Source: Planctomycetia bacterium (GTDB lineage: Bacteria > Planctomycetota > Planctomycetia > Pirellulales > UBA1268). Taken from it: a stretch of 64,000 nt of DNA. Position numbers and translations under genes: made by a program. Of this stretch, positions 1 through 7,669 are shown piece by piece. The number at the start of each line of letters is the position of its first letter. The first letter of the stretch is position 1. Under the pieces are notes generated by a model. That model did no database searches, was not told the DNA's origin, and saw only the letters and a list, made by a program, of their open reading frames with translations. The stretch is from contig BJHK01000012.1 in NCBI GenBank assembly GCA_014192425.1, positions 36,381 through 100,380 on the forward strand. The letters are read 5' to 3'.

Positions 1-559
1 GGGGTTGGTGCGCCAGCAGGAGCGGATGACGCGCCGTCAGGATGGGGGTGAGTTTCGCTACCGCTCGCTGCGCTCGATCCAGCACGCTCGCCATCCTCAC
101 ACCGACCCGGGCCTTCGGGGGTTGGTGCGCCAGCAGGAGCGGATGACGCGCCGGCGGGATGGGGGTGAGTTTCGCTACCGCTCGCTGCGCTCGATCCAGC
201 ACGCTCGCCATCCTCACACCGACCCGGGCCTTCGGGGGTTGGTGCGCCAGCAGGAGCGGATGACGCGCCGTCAGGATGGGGGTGAGTTTCGCTACCGCTC
301 GCTGCGCTCGATCCAGCACGCTCGCCATCCTCACACCGACCCGGGCCTTCGGGGGTTGGTGCGCCAGCAGGAGCGGATGACGCGCCGGCGGGATGGGGGT
401 GAGTTTCGCTACCGCTCGCTGCGCTCGATCCAGCACGCTCGCCATCCTCATGCCGACCCGGGCCTTCCGGGGTTGGTGCGCCAGCAGGAGCGGATGACGC
501 GCCGTCGGAATGGGGGTGAGTTTCGCTACCGCTCGCTGCGCTCGATCCAGCACGCTCGC
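1..559. repeat. 117-bp tandem repeat array (four full units plus a partial)
   Basis: Units start at 5, 122, 239 and 356, with a partial unit at 473-559, each beginning TTGGTGCGCCAGCAGGAGCG. The period is exactly 117 bp (39 codons). Units 1 and 3 share CGTCAGGAT and units 2 and 4 share CGGCGGGAT, so the array looks like a duplicated 234-bp dimer. The core CTCGCTGCGCTCGATCC followed by AGCACGCTCGCCATCCTCAC recurs in the intergenic array at 56725-56954. The array lies inside the open frame of the methyltransferase on the minus strand and continues past the left edge. Confidence 0.95.
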
Positions 560-1805
560 GATCGGCACGCGGCCGGATCGTGACTTCCAACAGCCGGCAG
601 GGAATCGAACCGTTGGCCAGCGGGACACGCTGCTCGGGACGGAGGCCGAGATGCTGCGCCGCCGGGGTGTCGGCGGCGAGAATCGCCGCGCGCCAGCCGC
701 CGCAGTGCCGCACCAGCCAGTCACCGATCCGCCGAAAGAGAGCGCCAGCTCGGGGCAGCGGCAGCCGCTCGCCGTACGGAGGATTCATCACGACGAGCCC
801 CGGCTCCGCCGGCGGCCGCACCTCCTCGAAGTGCCGCTTCGCGATCTGCACCACGCCCCCGACGCCCGCCGCCGCGGCGCAGGCCTGCGCCGCTTCCACC
901 GCCCGCGGGTCCAGGTCGCTCGCCACGAACGACCCGACCGGCATGCGGACGCAGGCCTCGAGTTCCGCCACCAGACGGGCGATCAGGTCGCGGTCGCGGT
1001 CACGGAACCGGCAGAAGCCGTGCGCCTGCCGCCGCGCCCGCCACAGGCCCGGTGCCATGCCCGCGGCGATCGTCGCCGCCTCGATGACGAGCGTGCCCGA
1101 GCCGCAGAACGGGTCGAGCACCGGCTCGCCGGTCGTGCCGGCATCGGGACTCCCCGGCCGCCACCAGCCGGCAATCGCCAGGATCCCCGCCGCGAGCACC
1201 TCCGAGAGCGGCGCCTCAACCTCGCCCATCCGCCAGCCGCGCTGGTGGAGCGAGCGGCCGGCCGCGTCGCGGAAGATCGTCGCCACGCCCCCCACGAGGT
1301 GCAGGGCCAGCCGCAGCGTCGCCCCGCGGAGCTGCACGCTCGGTCGCCGGCCCGACGGCGTCCGCAGTTGGTCGACGATCGCATCCTTCACGACCTGCGC
1401 GGCGTACAGCGAATGCGTCGTGAATGTGTCGTGGATCGCGGCATCGACGCGGAGCGTGTCCGACACCTTCAACTGTTCGGTCCAGTCCACCTCCTGCACC
1501 GCCCGGTAGAGCTCCTCGGGTGACGCGACCCGAAACCGGCCCAGCGGCTCGAGGACGCGGATCGCCGTCCGCGACTCGAGCACCGCCCGGTAGAGCGTCT
1601 CCTGCTCGGCGTTCGGGGCCGCCGAAAACTCGATCGTCCGCCGGCCGATCCGCAGGTCGCGGCCCCCAACGGCCTCCAGTTCTCGGGCCAGCACCCACTC
1701 CAGCCCCTCCAGCGTCCGCGCCGTCAGCCGCGCGGGCTCGTCGGCCACGGGCGCCGGCAGCGGCCGCGGCACCGGGGCCGGCGCTGGAAACATCGAATCA
1801 CTCAT
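1..1805 (-). CDS. rlmL: RlmL-like 23S rRNA guanine-N2 methyltransferase with C-terminal 39-residue repeat array (partial, runs off left edge)
   Basis: Translating the minus strand from the ATG at 1805 gives an open frame to base 1 with no stop (601 codons). Residues about 25-165 resemble the N-terminal and THUMP region of E. coli RlmL (TLEGLEWVLARELEAVGG, VKDAIVDQLR, HQRGWR). The class I methyltransferase core follows: DPFCGSGTL at 231-239 (SAM-binding loop) and NPPYGERL at 341-348 (catalytic motif of base N-methyltransferases). The recognisable domain ends near residue 410 (IPCRLLEVTIRP). From about residue 416 the frame enters the 117-bp DNA array and encodes a 39-residue Ser/Ala/Gly/Pro-rich repeat, probably disordered. 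In E. coli, RlmL is fused to a second methyltransferase, RlmK, just after this point, so the array could be an expanded linker or a read-through tail. Its start codon overlaps the stop of the decayed toxin upstream. The methyltransferase call is confident; the tail's role is unknown. Confidence 0.85.
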   Translation of the reverse strand, partial: MSDSMFPAPAPVPRPLPAPVADEPARLTARTLEGLEWVLARELEAVGGRDLRIGRRTIEFSAAPNAEQETLYRAVLESRTAIRVLEPLGRFRVASPEELYRAVQEVDWTEQLKVSDTLRVDAAIHDTFTTHSLYAAQVVKDAIVDQLRTPSGRRPSVQLRGATLRLALHLVGGVATIFRDAAGRSLHQRGWRMGEVEAPLSEVLAAGILAIAGWWRPGSPDAGTTGEPVLDPFCGSGTLVIEAATIAAGMAPGLWRARRQAHGFCRFRDRDRDLIARLVAELEACVRMPVGSFVASDLDPRAVEAAQACAAAAGVGGVVQIAKRHFEEVRPPAEPGLVVMNPPYGERLPLPRAGALFRRIGDWLVRHCGGWRAAILAADTPAAQHLGLRPEQRVPLANGSIPCRLLEVTIRPRADRERAGSSAASGSETHPHSDGASSAPAGAPTPEGPGRHEDGERAGSSAASGSETHPHPAGASSAPAGAPTPEGPGRCEDGERAGSSAASGSETHPHPDGASSAPAGAPTPEGPGRCEDGERAGSSAASGSETHPHPAGASSAPAGAPTPEGPGRCEDGERAGSSAASGSETHPHPDGASSAPAGAPT

Positions 1806-1959
1806 GTCCGGTTGATCCGCACCACGCCGTTCTCGACGATCGGACAGCTGGCCCAGCCCGACTGGTGGTTTCCCGACCAACAGGCGTGCGCCCGTTCGTG
1901 AAACGCATGCGCCTGATCGAGCAGCGCGACCAGCGTTTGACGGCGAACAGCGATCGCAT
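1802..1959 (-). pseudogene. VapC-like PIN toxin remnant
   Basis: Starting at the ATG at 1959 the frame reads MRSLFAVK. The PIN-like sequence then continues in another frame (TLVALLDQAHAFHERAH, GWASCPIVENGVVRI) to a stop at 1802. VapC toxins typically begin LFDVNxLVALLDxxH, so a one-base deletion after the VN codons would explain the shift. The first catalytic Asp of LFDVN is Ala here. The sequence stops at about residue 50 of a family usually 130-140 residues long. It lies just downstream of the antitoxin gene and abuts the methyltransferase start. It is most likely a dead toxin gene. The family assignment rests on my recall of the motif. Confidence 0.6.
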
Positions 1960-1982
1960 CGGAGGCACTTCCGGGCTTCAGG

Positions 1983-2213
1983 TCACGGAAGCTCGTCCTC
2001 GATGAGTTGCTGCACACGTTCGCTCGTCACGATGGCGCCGGCTGCGGGAAACACGGGCACGCCATTCCGCACCTGACCGGGCACGACCGTCGGTGCCTGA
2101 AGGGCCTGCCTCACCAGTCGCGCCAGTTTCTCGCCAGCCGTGACACCCTCTTTGTCAGCCAACTCCTTCACGGCGACCAAAACATCGTCTTCTATGGAAA
2201 GCGTCGTCCGCAT
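1983..2213 (-). CDS. VapB-like antitoxin
   Basis: This is a 76-residue protein. Its N-terminus (MRTTLSIEDDVLVAVKELA) has the alternating pattern of a ribbon-helix-helix beta strand followed by helices (TAGEKLARLVRQAL), as in VapB-type antitoxins that bind their own operator and neutralise a PIN toxin. The C-terminus (VQQLIEDELP) would be the toxin-binding tail. Two copies of an 11-bp palindrome lie directly upstream of the start codon. The cognate toxin next to it is broken, so this may be an orphan antitoxin. A truncated duplicate lies at 3325-3450. Confidence 0.65.
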   Translation of the reverse strand: MRTTLSIEDDVLVAVKELADKEGVTAGEKLARLVRQALQAPTVVPGQVRNGVPVFPAAGAIVTSERVQQLIEDELP

Positions 2214-2286
2214 GCATCGGATGCTACCGCATCAGATGCGGCGCGGCAATTCTCCGCCGTTCGGCGGGAAGCGGCCGTCCGGAGGC
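2113..2286. repeat. Copy A of a 174-bp direct repeat (antitoxin 5' half and upstream region)
   Basis: This stretch matches 3350-3523 at a constant offset of 1237 bp without indels and with roughly a dozen substitutions. It covers the first half of the antitoxin gene, the operator and about 50 bp further upstream. It is a segmental duplication flanking the eRF1-like gene. Confidence 0.85.
2214..2239 (-). promoter_or_regulatory. Candidate antitoxin operator (paired 11-bp palindromes)
   Basis: Two near-identical palindromes, GCATCGGATGC (2214-2224) and GCATCAGATGC (2229-2239), are separated by 4 bp and lie immediately upstream of the antitoxin ATG. Paired inverted repeats touching the start are typical of ribbon-helix-helix autoregulatory operators. 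The same arrangement, with one palindrome slightly altered, is found at 3451-3476 before the duplicate antitoxin. Confidence 0.5.
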
Positions 2287-2500
2287 TCGTTCAGTCGCGG
2301 GGGGGCAGCGGCAAGCCAGAGTATTACGACCGCGCCGCTGACGTCGGCGCGCAGACAGATCGTGCGGCAACCGAGCCGGTGCGGTTCGCTGAACTGCCGA
2401 AGCTCTTCGACGATTGGAATGCCGAGCAGGTAGAGCCGGGGCCCAACCCGAAGATCCTGACACACCTCGGCGACTGGCCGACGCGCCCCCTCGCCACCTG

Positions 2501-3007
2501 TCAGGCGCGGCGCGGGACTTCGATGTGGAAGTGGTGTTCGCCGAGGCGGAGCAACTGCCTGTCGGTGATGTCGTCGATGTCGGCCCGGACGTTGGCGACG
2601 ATTTTCGCCGCGACGTCGCGATGGTGCTTCTCGAGGAACGACTCGAAGTGATGGCTGAAGTTCGCCTTCCCCTTGCCATGCCCCACCAGGAGGAGGCCGC
2701 GGGCCGGGGCGAGGGCGTGGGCGAGCGCCTTGAAGTAGGCGCTGGTCTCCGCTCCATCGACGTCGAAGGCGCCGCTGGGATTGCCGTGGCGGTGGAAGAT
2801 GTTGTGGTTGACGTGCGACGGATCGGGGGCTGTGATCGTCTCCATGGCGGTGTTCGGCTCGGCTTCTATCGCATAGACGCGGGCGTGGCCGGCGTCGATC
2901 GCCACCACCGCGAGTTTGCCGGCGATATCGACCGGTGCTCCGCCGCCGCTGCCGACGGGATGGACGGTCGTGGTCGGTGCGTGGCGGTTGTGAGAGTCAC
3001 TCGTCAT
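2501..3007 (-). CDS. eRF1-domain-like (baeRF / 'translational machinery') protein
   Basis: A 168-residue soluble protein with a good ribosome binding site (GGAGGA about 7 bases before the ATG). Its second half resembles the family usually annotated 'translational machinery protein', related to the middle domain of eRF1 and archaeal release or rescue factors. The patterns are VNHNIFHRHGNPSG at about 86-99, LLLVGHGKGKANFSHHFE at about 120-137 and RADIDDITDRQLL near 155. Members are thought to act on ribosomes or tRNA, but the function is not well established. It lies between the two antitoxin copies, and this accessory setting suggests acquired DNA. An Asp- and Gly-rich N-terminal third is less conserved. 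The family call is from memory. Confidence 0.5.
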   Translation of the reverse strand: MTSDSHNRHAPTTTVHPVGSGGGAPVDIAGKLAVVAIDAGHARVYAIEAEPNTAMETITAPDPSHVNHNIFHRHGNPSGAFDVDGAETSAYFKALAHALAPARGLLLVGHGKGKANFSHHFESFLEKHHRDVAAKIVANVRADIDDITDRQLLRLGEHHFHIEVPRRA

Positions 3008-3324
3008 GGAAAATCCTCCGGGGTCTCGGCGGAGTCGATCGGATCTCGATTCCGCGCCTTCTCGCAGGCTACCAGTGCGGCGGCCCCGAGAACAGCAGCC
3101 GACGGCAATTGGGCCGGCGCGACGTAGCGACGGGTGTGGGGAGGATCGTGCCGGTGCTGGGTGCCGTGATCGCGAACGGGCCGACGCCAGTGGCGAGGAT
3201 CGAGTTTCTCAGCGAGCCGCGTCGCTGAAGTCCCCATTCAGGACACGAAGATCAGCGGCTTGCAGGGCTCGAAACCGTCAGCAGCAGGGCGGCAGGAACT
3301 TCAGGCACCGCCGGTCGTGCCCGG

Positions 3325-3450
3325 TCAGGTGCGGCATGGCGTGCCCCGCACCAGTCGCGCCAGTATCTCGCCAGCCGTGACACCCTCTTTGTCAGCCAAC
3401 TCCTGCACGGCGACCAAAACATCGTCTTCTATGGAAAGCGTCGTCCGCAT
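3325..3450 (-). pseudogene. Truncated duplicate of the VapB-like antitoxin
   Basis: From the ATG at 3450 the frame reads MRTTLSIEDDVLVAVQELA and TAGEILARLVR, nearly identical to the antitoxin at 1983-2213. It then changes abruptly and stops at 3325 after 41 residues. The change coincides with a 46-bp segment (3300-3345) that is the reverse complement of the corresponding part of the other gene (2056-2101). No toxin follows. This is a broken paralogue created by duplication and a small inversion. Confidence 0.75.
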
Positions 3451-3523
3451 GCATCTGACGCTACCGCATCAGATGCAGCGCGGCAATTTTCCGCCGTTCA
3501 GTGGCAAGCGGCCGTCCGGAGGC
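3350..3523. repeat. Copy B of the 174-bp direct repeat
   Basis: This is the partner of 2113-2286. It includes the duplicate palindrome pair GCATCTGACGC (3451-3461) and GCATCAGATGC (3466-3476) in front of the truncated antitoxin. Between 3008 and 3299 I see no convincing gene. From 3524 to 3665 lies the leader of the next gene. Confidence 0.85.
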
Positions 3524-3665
3524 GGTTCGCCGAGGTGCGTCTGAATCTTCCGGATTGGCGATCCCGTTCGCCGTTTCCCACCATCTGGACGCTTGCCGAA
3601 CTGCCATGGGCCGTTCTAACCTGTCCATACTGGAACGCATCGTGGAACACCTCATGGAACAGATC

Positions 3666-6600
3666 ATGATCACGTCCAACGACGTCGGCCATCGCTCAGC
3701 GTCCCGGTTCACCGCACTGGCGATTGCCCTGGGCGGCTTGCTCGTGCTTGCACACGCCGCGCAGGCAGCCGCCCCCGCCCCCGCCGGCGCTCGCTTCCGA
3801 GGCACCGGCAAGGCCGACCCGATCCGGATCGCAAACATCAAGGTCGCCGCCGGTTCGTCCGGGCAGGCCGTCGTCTCGTTCGACCTGGCGTGGGATCATT
3901 CGTGGCGCGCGGCCTGGGATGAGCCCGAACAGGCGCACGGCGGCAGCGGAACGCTCAAGCTCGAGAGCTGGGATGCCGCATGGGTGTTCGCCAAGTTCCG
4001 CAAGGCCGGATCGAAGGCCTGGTCGCCCGCCACGCTCTCGGCGAAGGCCGCGGATCACCTCGCCCCGCCGGCGGCGGAGCTCGACGTCGGGCTGACGGAT
4101 GACGGCACGAAAGCCGCCGGCGTGTTCGCCTTTCGCGCGGCAGCCGGCAGCGGCCCGAACGACTGGAAGGGTGTCGCCCTGCGATGGCTGAACGAGGCGG
4201 ACGGGGTCTCCGATCCCGCGGCCGCGGAGGTCAAGGTATTCGCCATCCAGATGGTCTACGTGCCCGAGTGCGCCTACTGGCTGGGCGATGGCTCGACCGC
4301 GCTGGTTGCCGCGCAGTTCTCCGCCGGCGACACCGCGGCGGCCATCCGCATCGAGAGCGAGGCCGCGATCACCCTCGGTGGCGAGAGTCCGCGGAACATC
4401 GGCAGCCGTGACGGCATCGGGGCGGAGCTCCGGGCCGACGACTTCACGAGCGGCGTCGAGCGCACGCTGCCGGCCCGGTTCCCGAAGGGGTTCGCGGCGT
4501 TTTACTGCATGCGGAACGAGCTCACGGAAGGCGCGTTCGTGGACTATCTCAACCACCTGCCGGCCGGCGATGAGCTGCCCGAGAAATTCGGCCACACTGG
4601 CCAGCCGGGCTGGCAGCTGCCCTTCCAGACCTCGGATCACCGCTACAACGGCATCACGGTCGTGACGCCCGCGACGCCGGAAGCGCACGCGGTGTACATG
4701 ACGGCCACGCCACACAGCCCGTGCCCGGGATTGGTGCGGTATGAGCACACCCGCTACGCCGCCTGGGCCGGCCTGCGGCCGATGACGGAACTGGAGTACG
4801 AGAAGTCGGCCCGCGGGCCGCTCCGTCCGATGGCAGACGAATTCGTCTGGGGCACGTCGGCGATCGCCGGCTCGAACGGCGGCGGCAAGCCCGCCACGCG
4901 GCCTGACGGCTACGTGGTGACCAATGCCGGGAAGACCGACGAAAGCATCTCGTGGCAGGGGGCGGACGGCCCCGATGCCTCGCGCGGCAACGCCGTCTGG
5001 GGTGGCGCGGTCCGCAGGGATGGGAAGGGAAGCGTTCTCGCCGACGCGCTGAAACTGATCCCGAACCCGCGGGCTGGTGCTTTCGCCACGCCGGACAGTG
5101 ACCGGGTCGCTTCGGGCGCATCCTACTGGGGCATCATGGACCTGAGCGGCAACCTCGCCGAGCGCGTCGTGACGGTCGGCAACATCGCCGGCCGGCGGTT
5201 CGCCGGCACGCACGGTGCCTGGCCCCCCGTGATTTGCACGGTGGGCACGCGGAATCCGCGGTTTCCGGAGGACTGGGGCTGGGGATTCGGCACGCGCGGC
5301 GGCTCCCTGTCGAGCGAAGCGTCGACTGACTTGCGGACCTCCGATCGCCAGGCCATGAACAACACCTCGTATCATGATCCGGCCCGGGGCCGGACCAGGC
5401 AGATCGGTGTCCGAGCCGTCCGCTCCGCGAGGATCATCCCTCACGCATCGAAGCCCGAGGAGCGGGTCAACGTGTTCGCCGCACAGGGCGCCATGGTGGG
5501 GATGCCGGCGAGCGGCTGGGACAACCAATGTGCCGTCGTGATCGAGAACATCGAACTGAAACCGCGGGACGCAAAGACCGCGACGATCTCGTTCGACGTT
5601 GCCTGGAAGGACTCGTGGCGGAACGAGCACAGTCACGACGCCGCCTGGGTGTTCTTCAAGGCGCGGACCGGCGCACCGGCGGCATGGCGGCACGTGAAAC
5701 TCGTCGCCGACCGGGTCGTGAACCCATCCGGATACGATCAGAAGCAGAAAGAGGATGGCACGAAAGTGGATCTCATCGTGCCGGAGGGCGCGGACGGCTT
5801 CACCGGCGCGTTCATCCGCCGTGCCGCCCCCGGCACCGGGCCGCTGAACGCCGGTCGCGTCACCTTCGTCTGTGACGCCGCGAGCGTCGCCGGCCTGCCG
5901 GCCGACGGCACGGACGGCATCCGCGGGATGGGCATCCAGATGGTGTACGTGCCCGAGGGGCCGTTCGCCCTCGGCGCAGGCGGCGCCGAGGTGGGCGGCT
6001 TCCACCAGTTCGTCGATGGCAGGAACACGAGCACGCCGTACCGCGTCACCGGCCCCGGCGCCATCCCCACGGGCAGGAAGCAGGGGCAGCTGTGGGCGCG
6101 GAACCACGGCGGTCCGCTCGTCGATGGCGGGGAGATTCCGGCCACGTATCCCAACGGCCATACGGCCTTCTACTGCATGAAGTTCCAGATCAGTCCCGCT
6201 CAATATGCCGAGTTTCTCAATGCCCTTCCCCCGGAACAAGCCGGCGAACGGTTCGGCGGGACCGTCTTCAACAAGGTGGTGTACTCGGGCAAGAACGGGC
6301 ACGTCTCCAAGGATGACAAGGGGCGGTTCATCGGACGTCCGGGAAGAGAGCGGGCCGGGGCGGGCTGCTTCGGCCTCTCCTGGGCCGACGGAGCCACGTT
6401 CGCCTCGTGGGCCGGACTGCGTCCGATGACCGAACTGGAGTTGGAGAAGGCCGTGCGCGGCCCGCGGGATCCGATCGCCGACGAGGTCGGGCCATCCTAT
6501 TGGGGCATCAGCGGGTTCGGCGGGCATGACTGGGATGCGTTCAAGGGCGATCCGCAGAGCGAACGTCCCGTCACGGCGACCGCACCGGGGCTGCGTTTCA

Positions 6601-6884
6601 AGGGCACCCACGGCCTCGGCACGACGTCCCTGCCGGCGGATTGGCCCCAGGCCGACGCCGTGGGCTCGGCGCTGCGATGCTCGCACTACTCGTCCACCAA
6701 TCTCGAACGGCTCCGCGGATTGGTGGAGCCGCCGGGATTCTTCCAGCCCACATCTATCACCTTCGTGGAACTGCCCCGCACGCGGCTGTCCGACCGGCTC
6801 TTCGCCGGAGTCGCCGATCCGGAGCGGCTCTGGTCGCACAAGTGGCGCGGCGTGCGAACCGCGCCGAACGGGGTGGGCCCGTGA
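3666..6884 (+). CDS. Secreted protein with two FGE/SUMF1-like domains
   Basis: About 1072 residues. The ATG at 3666 gives a clean signal peptide (LAIALGGLLVLAHAAQAAA); ATGs at 3654 and 3606 are also possible. The protein is an internal duplication. A beta domain (VSFDLAWDHSW, DAAWVFAKFR) precedes a first FGE-sulfatase-like domain from about residue 194 (IQMVYVPE, FYCMRNELTEG, GLRPMTELEYEK, YWGIMDLSGNLAER, RGGS). The same pair follows: ISFDVAWKDSW near 640, then IQMVYVPEGPF near 757, FYCMKFQIS and GLRPMTELELEK. Genuine formylglycine-generating enzymes carry active-site cysteines just after RGGSW. Here the first domain has RGGSLSSEAS with no Cys, so oxidase activity is unlikely and a structural or binding role is more plausible. 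It stands alone, without an adjacent sulfatase. Confidence 0.75.
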   Translation: MITSNDVGHRSASRFTALAIALGGLLVLAHAAQAAAPAPAGARFRGTGKADPIRIANIKVAAGSSGQAVVSFDLAWDHSWRAAWDEPEQAHGGSGTLKLESWDAAWVFAKFRKAGSKAWSPATLSAKAADHLAPPAAELDVGLTDDGTKAAGVFAFRAAAGSGPNDWKGVALRWLNEADGVSDPAAAEVKVFAIQMVYVPECAYWLGDGSTALVAAQFSAGDTAAAIRIESEAAITLGGESPRNIGSRDGIGAELRADDFTSGVERTLPARFPKGFAAFYCMRNELTEGAFVDYLNHLPAGDELPEKFGHTGQPGWQLPFQTSDHRYNGITVVTPATPEAHAVYMTATPHSPCPGLVRYEHTRYAAWAGLRPMTELEYEKSARGPLRPMADEFVWGTSAIAGSNGGGKPATRPDGYVVTNAGKTDESISWQGADGPDASRGNAVWGGAVRRDGKGSVLADALKLIPNPRAGAFATPDSDRVASGASYWGIMDLSGNLAERVVTVGNIAGRRFAGTHGAWPPVICTVGTRNPRFPEDWGWGFGTRGGSLSSEASTDLRTSDRQAMNNTSYHDPARGRTRQIGVRAVRSARIIPHASKPEERVNVFAAQGAMVGMPASGWDNQCAVVIENIELKPRDAKTATISFDVAWKDSWRNEHSHDAAWVFFKARTGAPAAWRHVKLVADRVVNPSGYDQKQKEDGTKVDLIVPEGADGFTGAFIRRAAPGTGPLNAGRVTFVCDAASVAGLPADGTDGIRGMGIQMVYVPEGPFALGAGGAEVGGFHQFVDGRNTSTPYRVTGPGAIPTGRKQGQLWARNHGGPLVDGGEIPATYPNGHTAFYCMKFQISPAQYAEFLNALPPEQAGERFGGTVFNKVVYSGKNGHVSKDDKGRFIGRPGRERAGAGCFGLSWADGATFASWAGLRPMTELELEKAVRGPRDPIADEVGPSYWGISGFGGHDWDAFKGDPQSERPVTATAPGLRFKGTHGLGTTSLPADWPQADAVGSALRCSHYSSTNLERLRGLVEPPGFFQPTSITFVELPRTRLSDRLFAGVADPERLWSHKWRGVRTAPNGVGP

Positions 6885-7213
6885 GCCGTCCGCGTGTGCG
6901 GGTGCTGACACGCATCACGGCTTCTCGAGGGATTGCGCGTTCCGCGTGAGCCGAGCGGCGCGGATCAGGTGTCCGTTTTTTCGAGCAGCCCCCGCGGGGC
7001 CACGCGCCCGCCCGCTGAGCCCGGGAGCGGGTGCGGCTGTCCCTTCGCCCACGCAGGCGGAATGTCCTGTCGCGTCTGAGAAGGGAGGCCCAGGGCCTGC
7101 CGGGCATTTCTTGCCGTCGCGGGGCCGCACGCCCTACCGTTGGCAGCCTTCGGGGAAAGCGGCCTGCGTCAGGTTCGCCTGGTTCTCCCGGAGTTCCTTG
7201 AGGGTCTACAACG
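6885..7213. other. Intergenic region upstream of the Cys-rich protein
   Basis: 329 bases with no convincing gene on either strand. It contains GC-rich palindromic stretches (for example CCCCCGCGGGG near 6990) and presumably holds the 3' end of the FGE-domain transcript and the promoter of the next gene. A GAGGG about 9 bases before the ATG at 7214 could be its ribosome binding site. I could not place a clear -35/-10 pair. Confidence 0.4.
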
Positions 7214-7627
7214 ATGAATAGCACCATGTTCAAGTGGGTAGTTGGGGCGGCCACCTGCATCGCAGTGGTCGCGACGGCCTGGGACGCCGAGGCCGGCTGG
7301 CGGCGTCGGAGTCGGAACTGCTGTGAGCCGTGTGAAACCTCGTGCTGTACGCCGGCGTACACGAGTTGTGCACCGATGTGCGAGACGAGTTGTGCTCCGG
7401 CATGCGGCACGGTGTGCGAGACGGTCGCCAGCTACGACCGCTGCGGCCGGATCGTCTACCGCCAGGCCTGCTACGCGACGGTCGCGTCGTCGTCGATCGT
7501 GCTGCCTGCGGCGAGTTGCTGCGGGGGCATCGCGAGCACGTCGACGCCGGCGAAGGCCGAGGCCCTCGTGAAGGCGGCTCCGGCGCAGGAGACGGTCCAG
7601 ACCCCGACCGTGGCGGCCACGCGATAG
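7214..7627 (+). CDS. Small secreted Cys-rich protein
   Basis: A 137-residue protein of unknown function. A signal peptide (FKWVVGAATCIAVVATA, cleavage after AEA near residue 27) is followed by a Gly-Trp-Arg-Arg segment. A Cys-dense block at about 36-75 is made of repeated CEPC, CETSC, SCAP and CGTVC motifs. A less complex tail follows (ASYDRCGRIVYRQACYATV, then Ala/Thr/Pro). Small Cys-rich exported proteins of this style are common in planctomycetes and are suspected to build disulfide-linked envelope structures. The gene has its own leader and a very strong terminator, which suggests an abundant independent transcript. That last point is inference. Confidence 0.7.
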   Translation: MNSTMFKWVVGAATCIAVVATAWDAEAGWRRRSRNCCEPCETSCCTPAYTSCAPMCETSCAPACGTVCETVASYDRCGRIVYRQACYATVASSSIVLPAASCCGGIASTSTPAKAEALVKAAPAQETVQTPTVAATR

Positions 7628-7669
7628 CCCGGCGGCCGTGTCGGCACTTCGGGCGAGAGAATTCGCCCA

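Noticed and set aside
1-559. Possible CRISPR array
   Set aside because: The units are directly adjacent 117-bp repeats with no variable spacers, and no cas gene is present. The same holds for the 47.2-49.0 kb arrays.
5-583. Plus-strand 192-codon frame over the 117-bp array
   Set aside because: The minus-strand frame is continuous with a clear methyltransferase domain, so the plus-strand frame is most likely its shadow.
580-1509. 309-codon plus-strand frame over the methyltransferase domain
   Set aside because: Low-complexity Ala/Arg/Ser translation opposite a clear RlmL-like domain.
2232-2465. 77-codon frame upstream of the antitoxin on the minus strand
   Set aside because: It has no family resemblance and no ribosome binding site, and it overlaps the duplicated operator region. 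It could be a gene remnant but cannot be supported.
3696-6911. Very long antisense open frame (about 1071 codons) opposite the FGE-domain gene
   Set aside because: It is the mirror of a well-supported gene in GC-rich DNA. The translation is Arg/Gly/Pro-rich with no recognisable motif. Similar antisense frames lie opposite carB (7798-11646), the WD40 gene (31804-35148) and the LptD-like gene (39690-43289).
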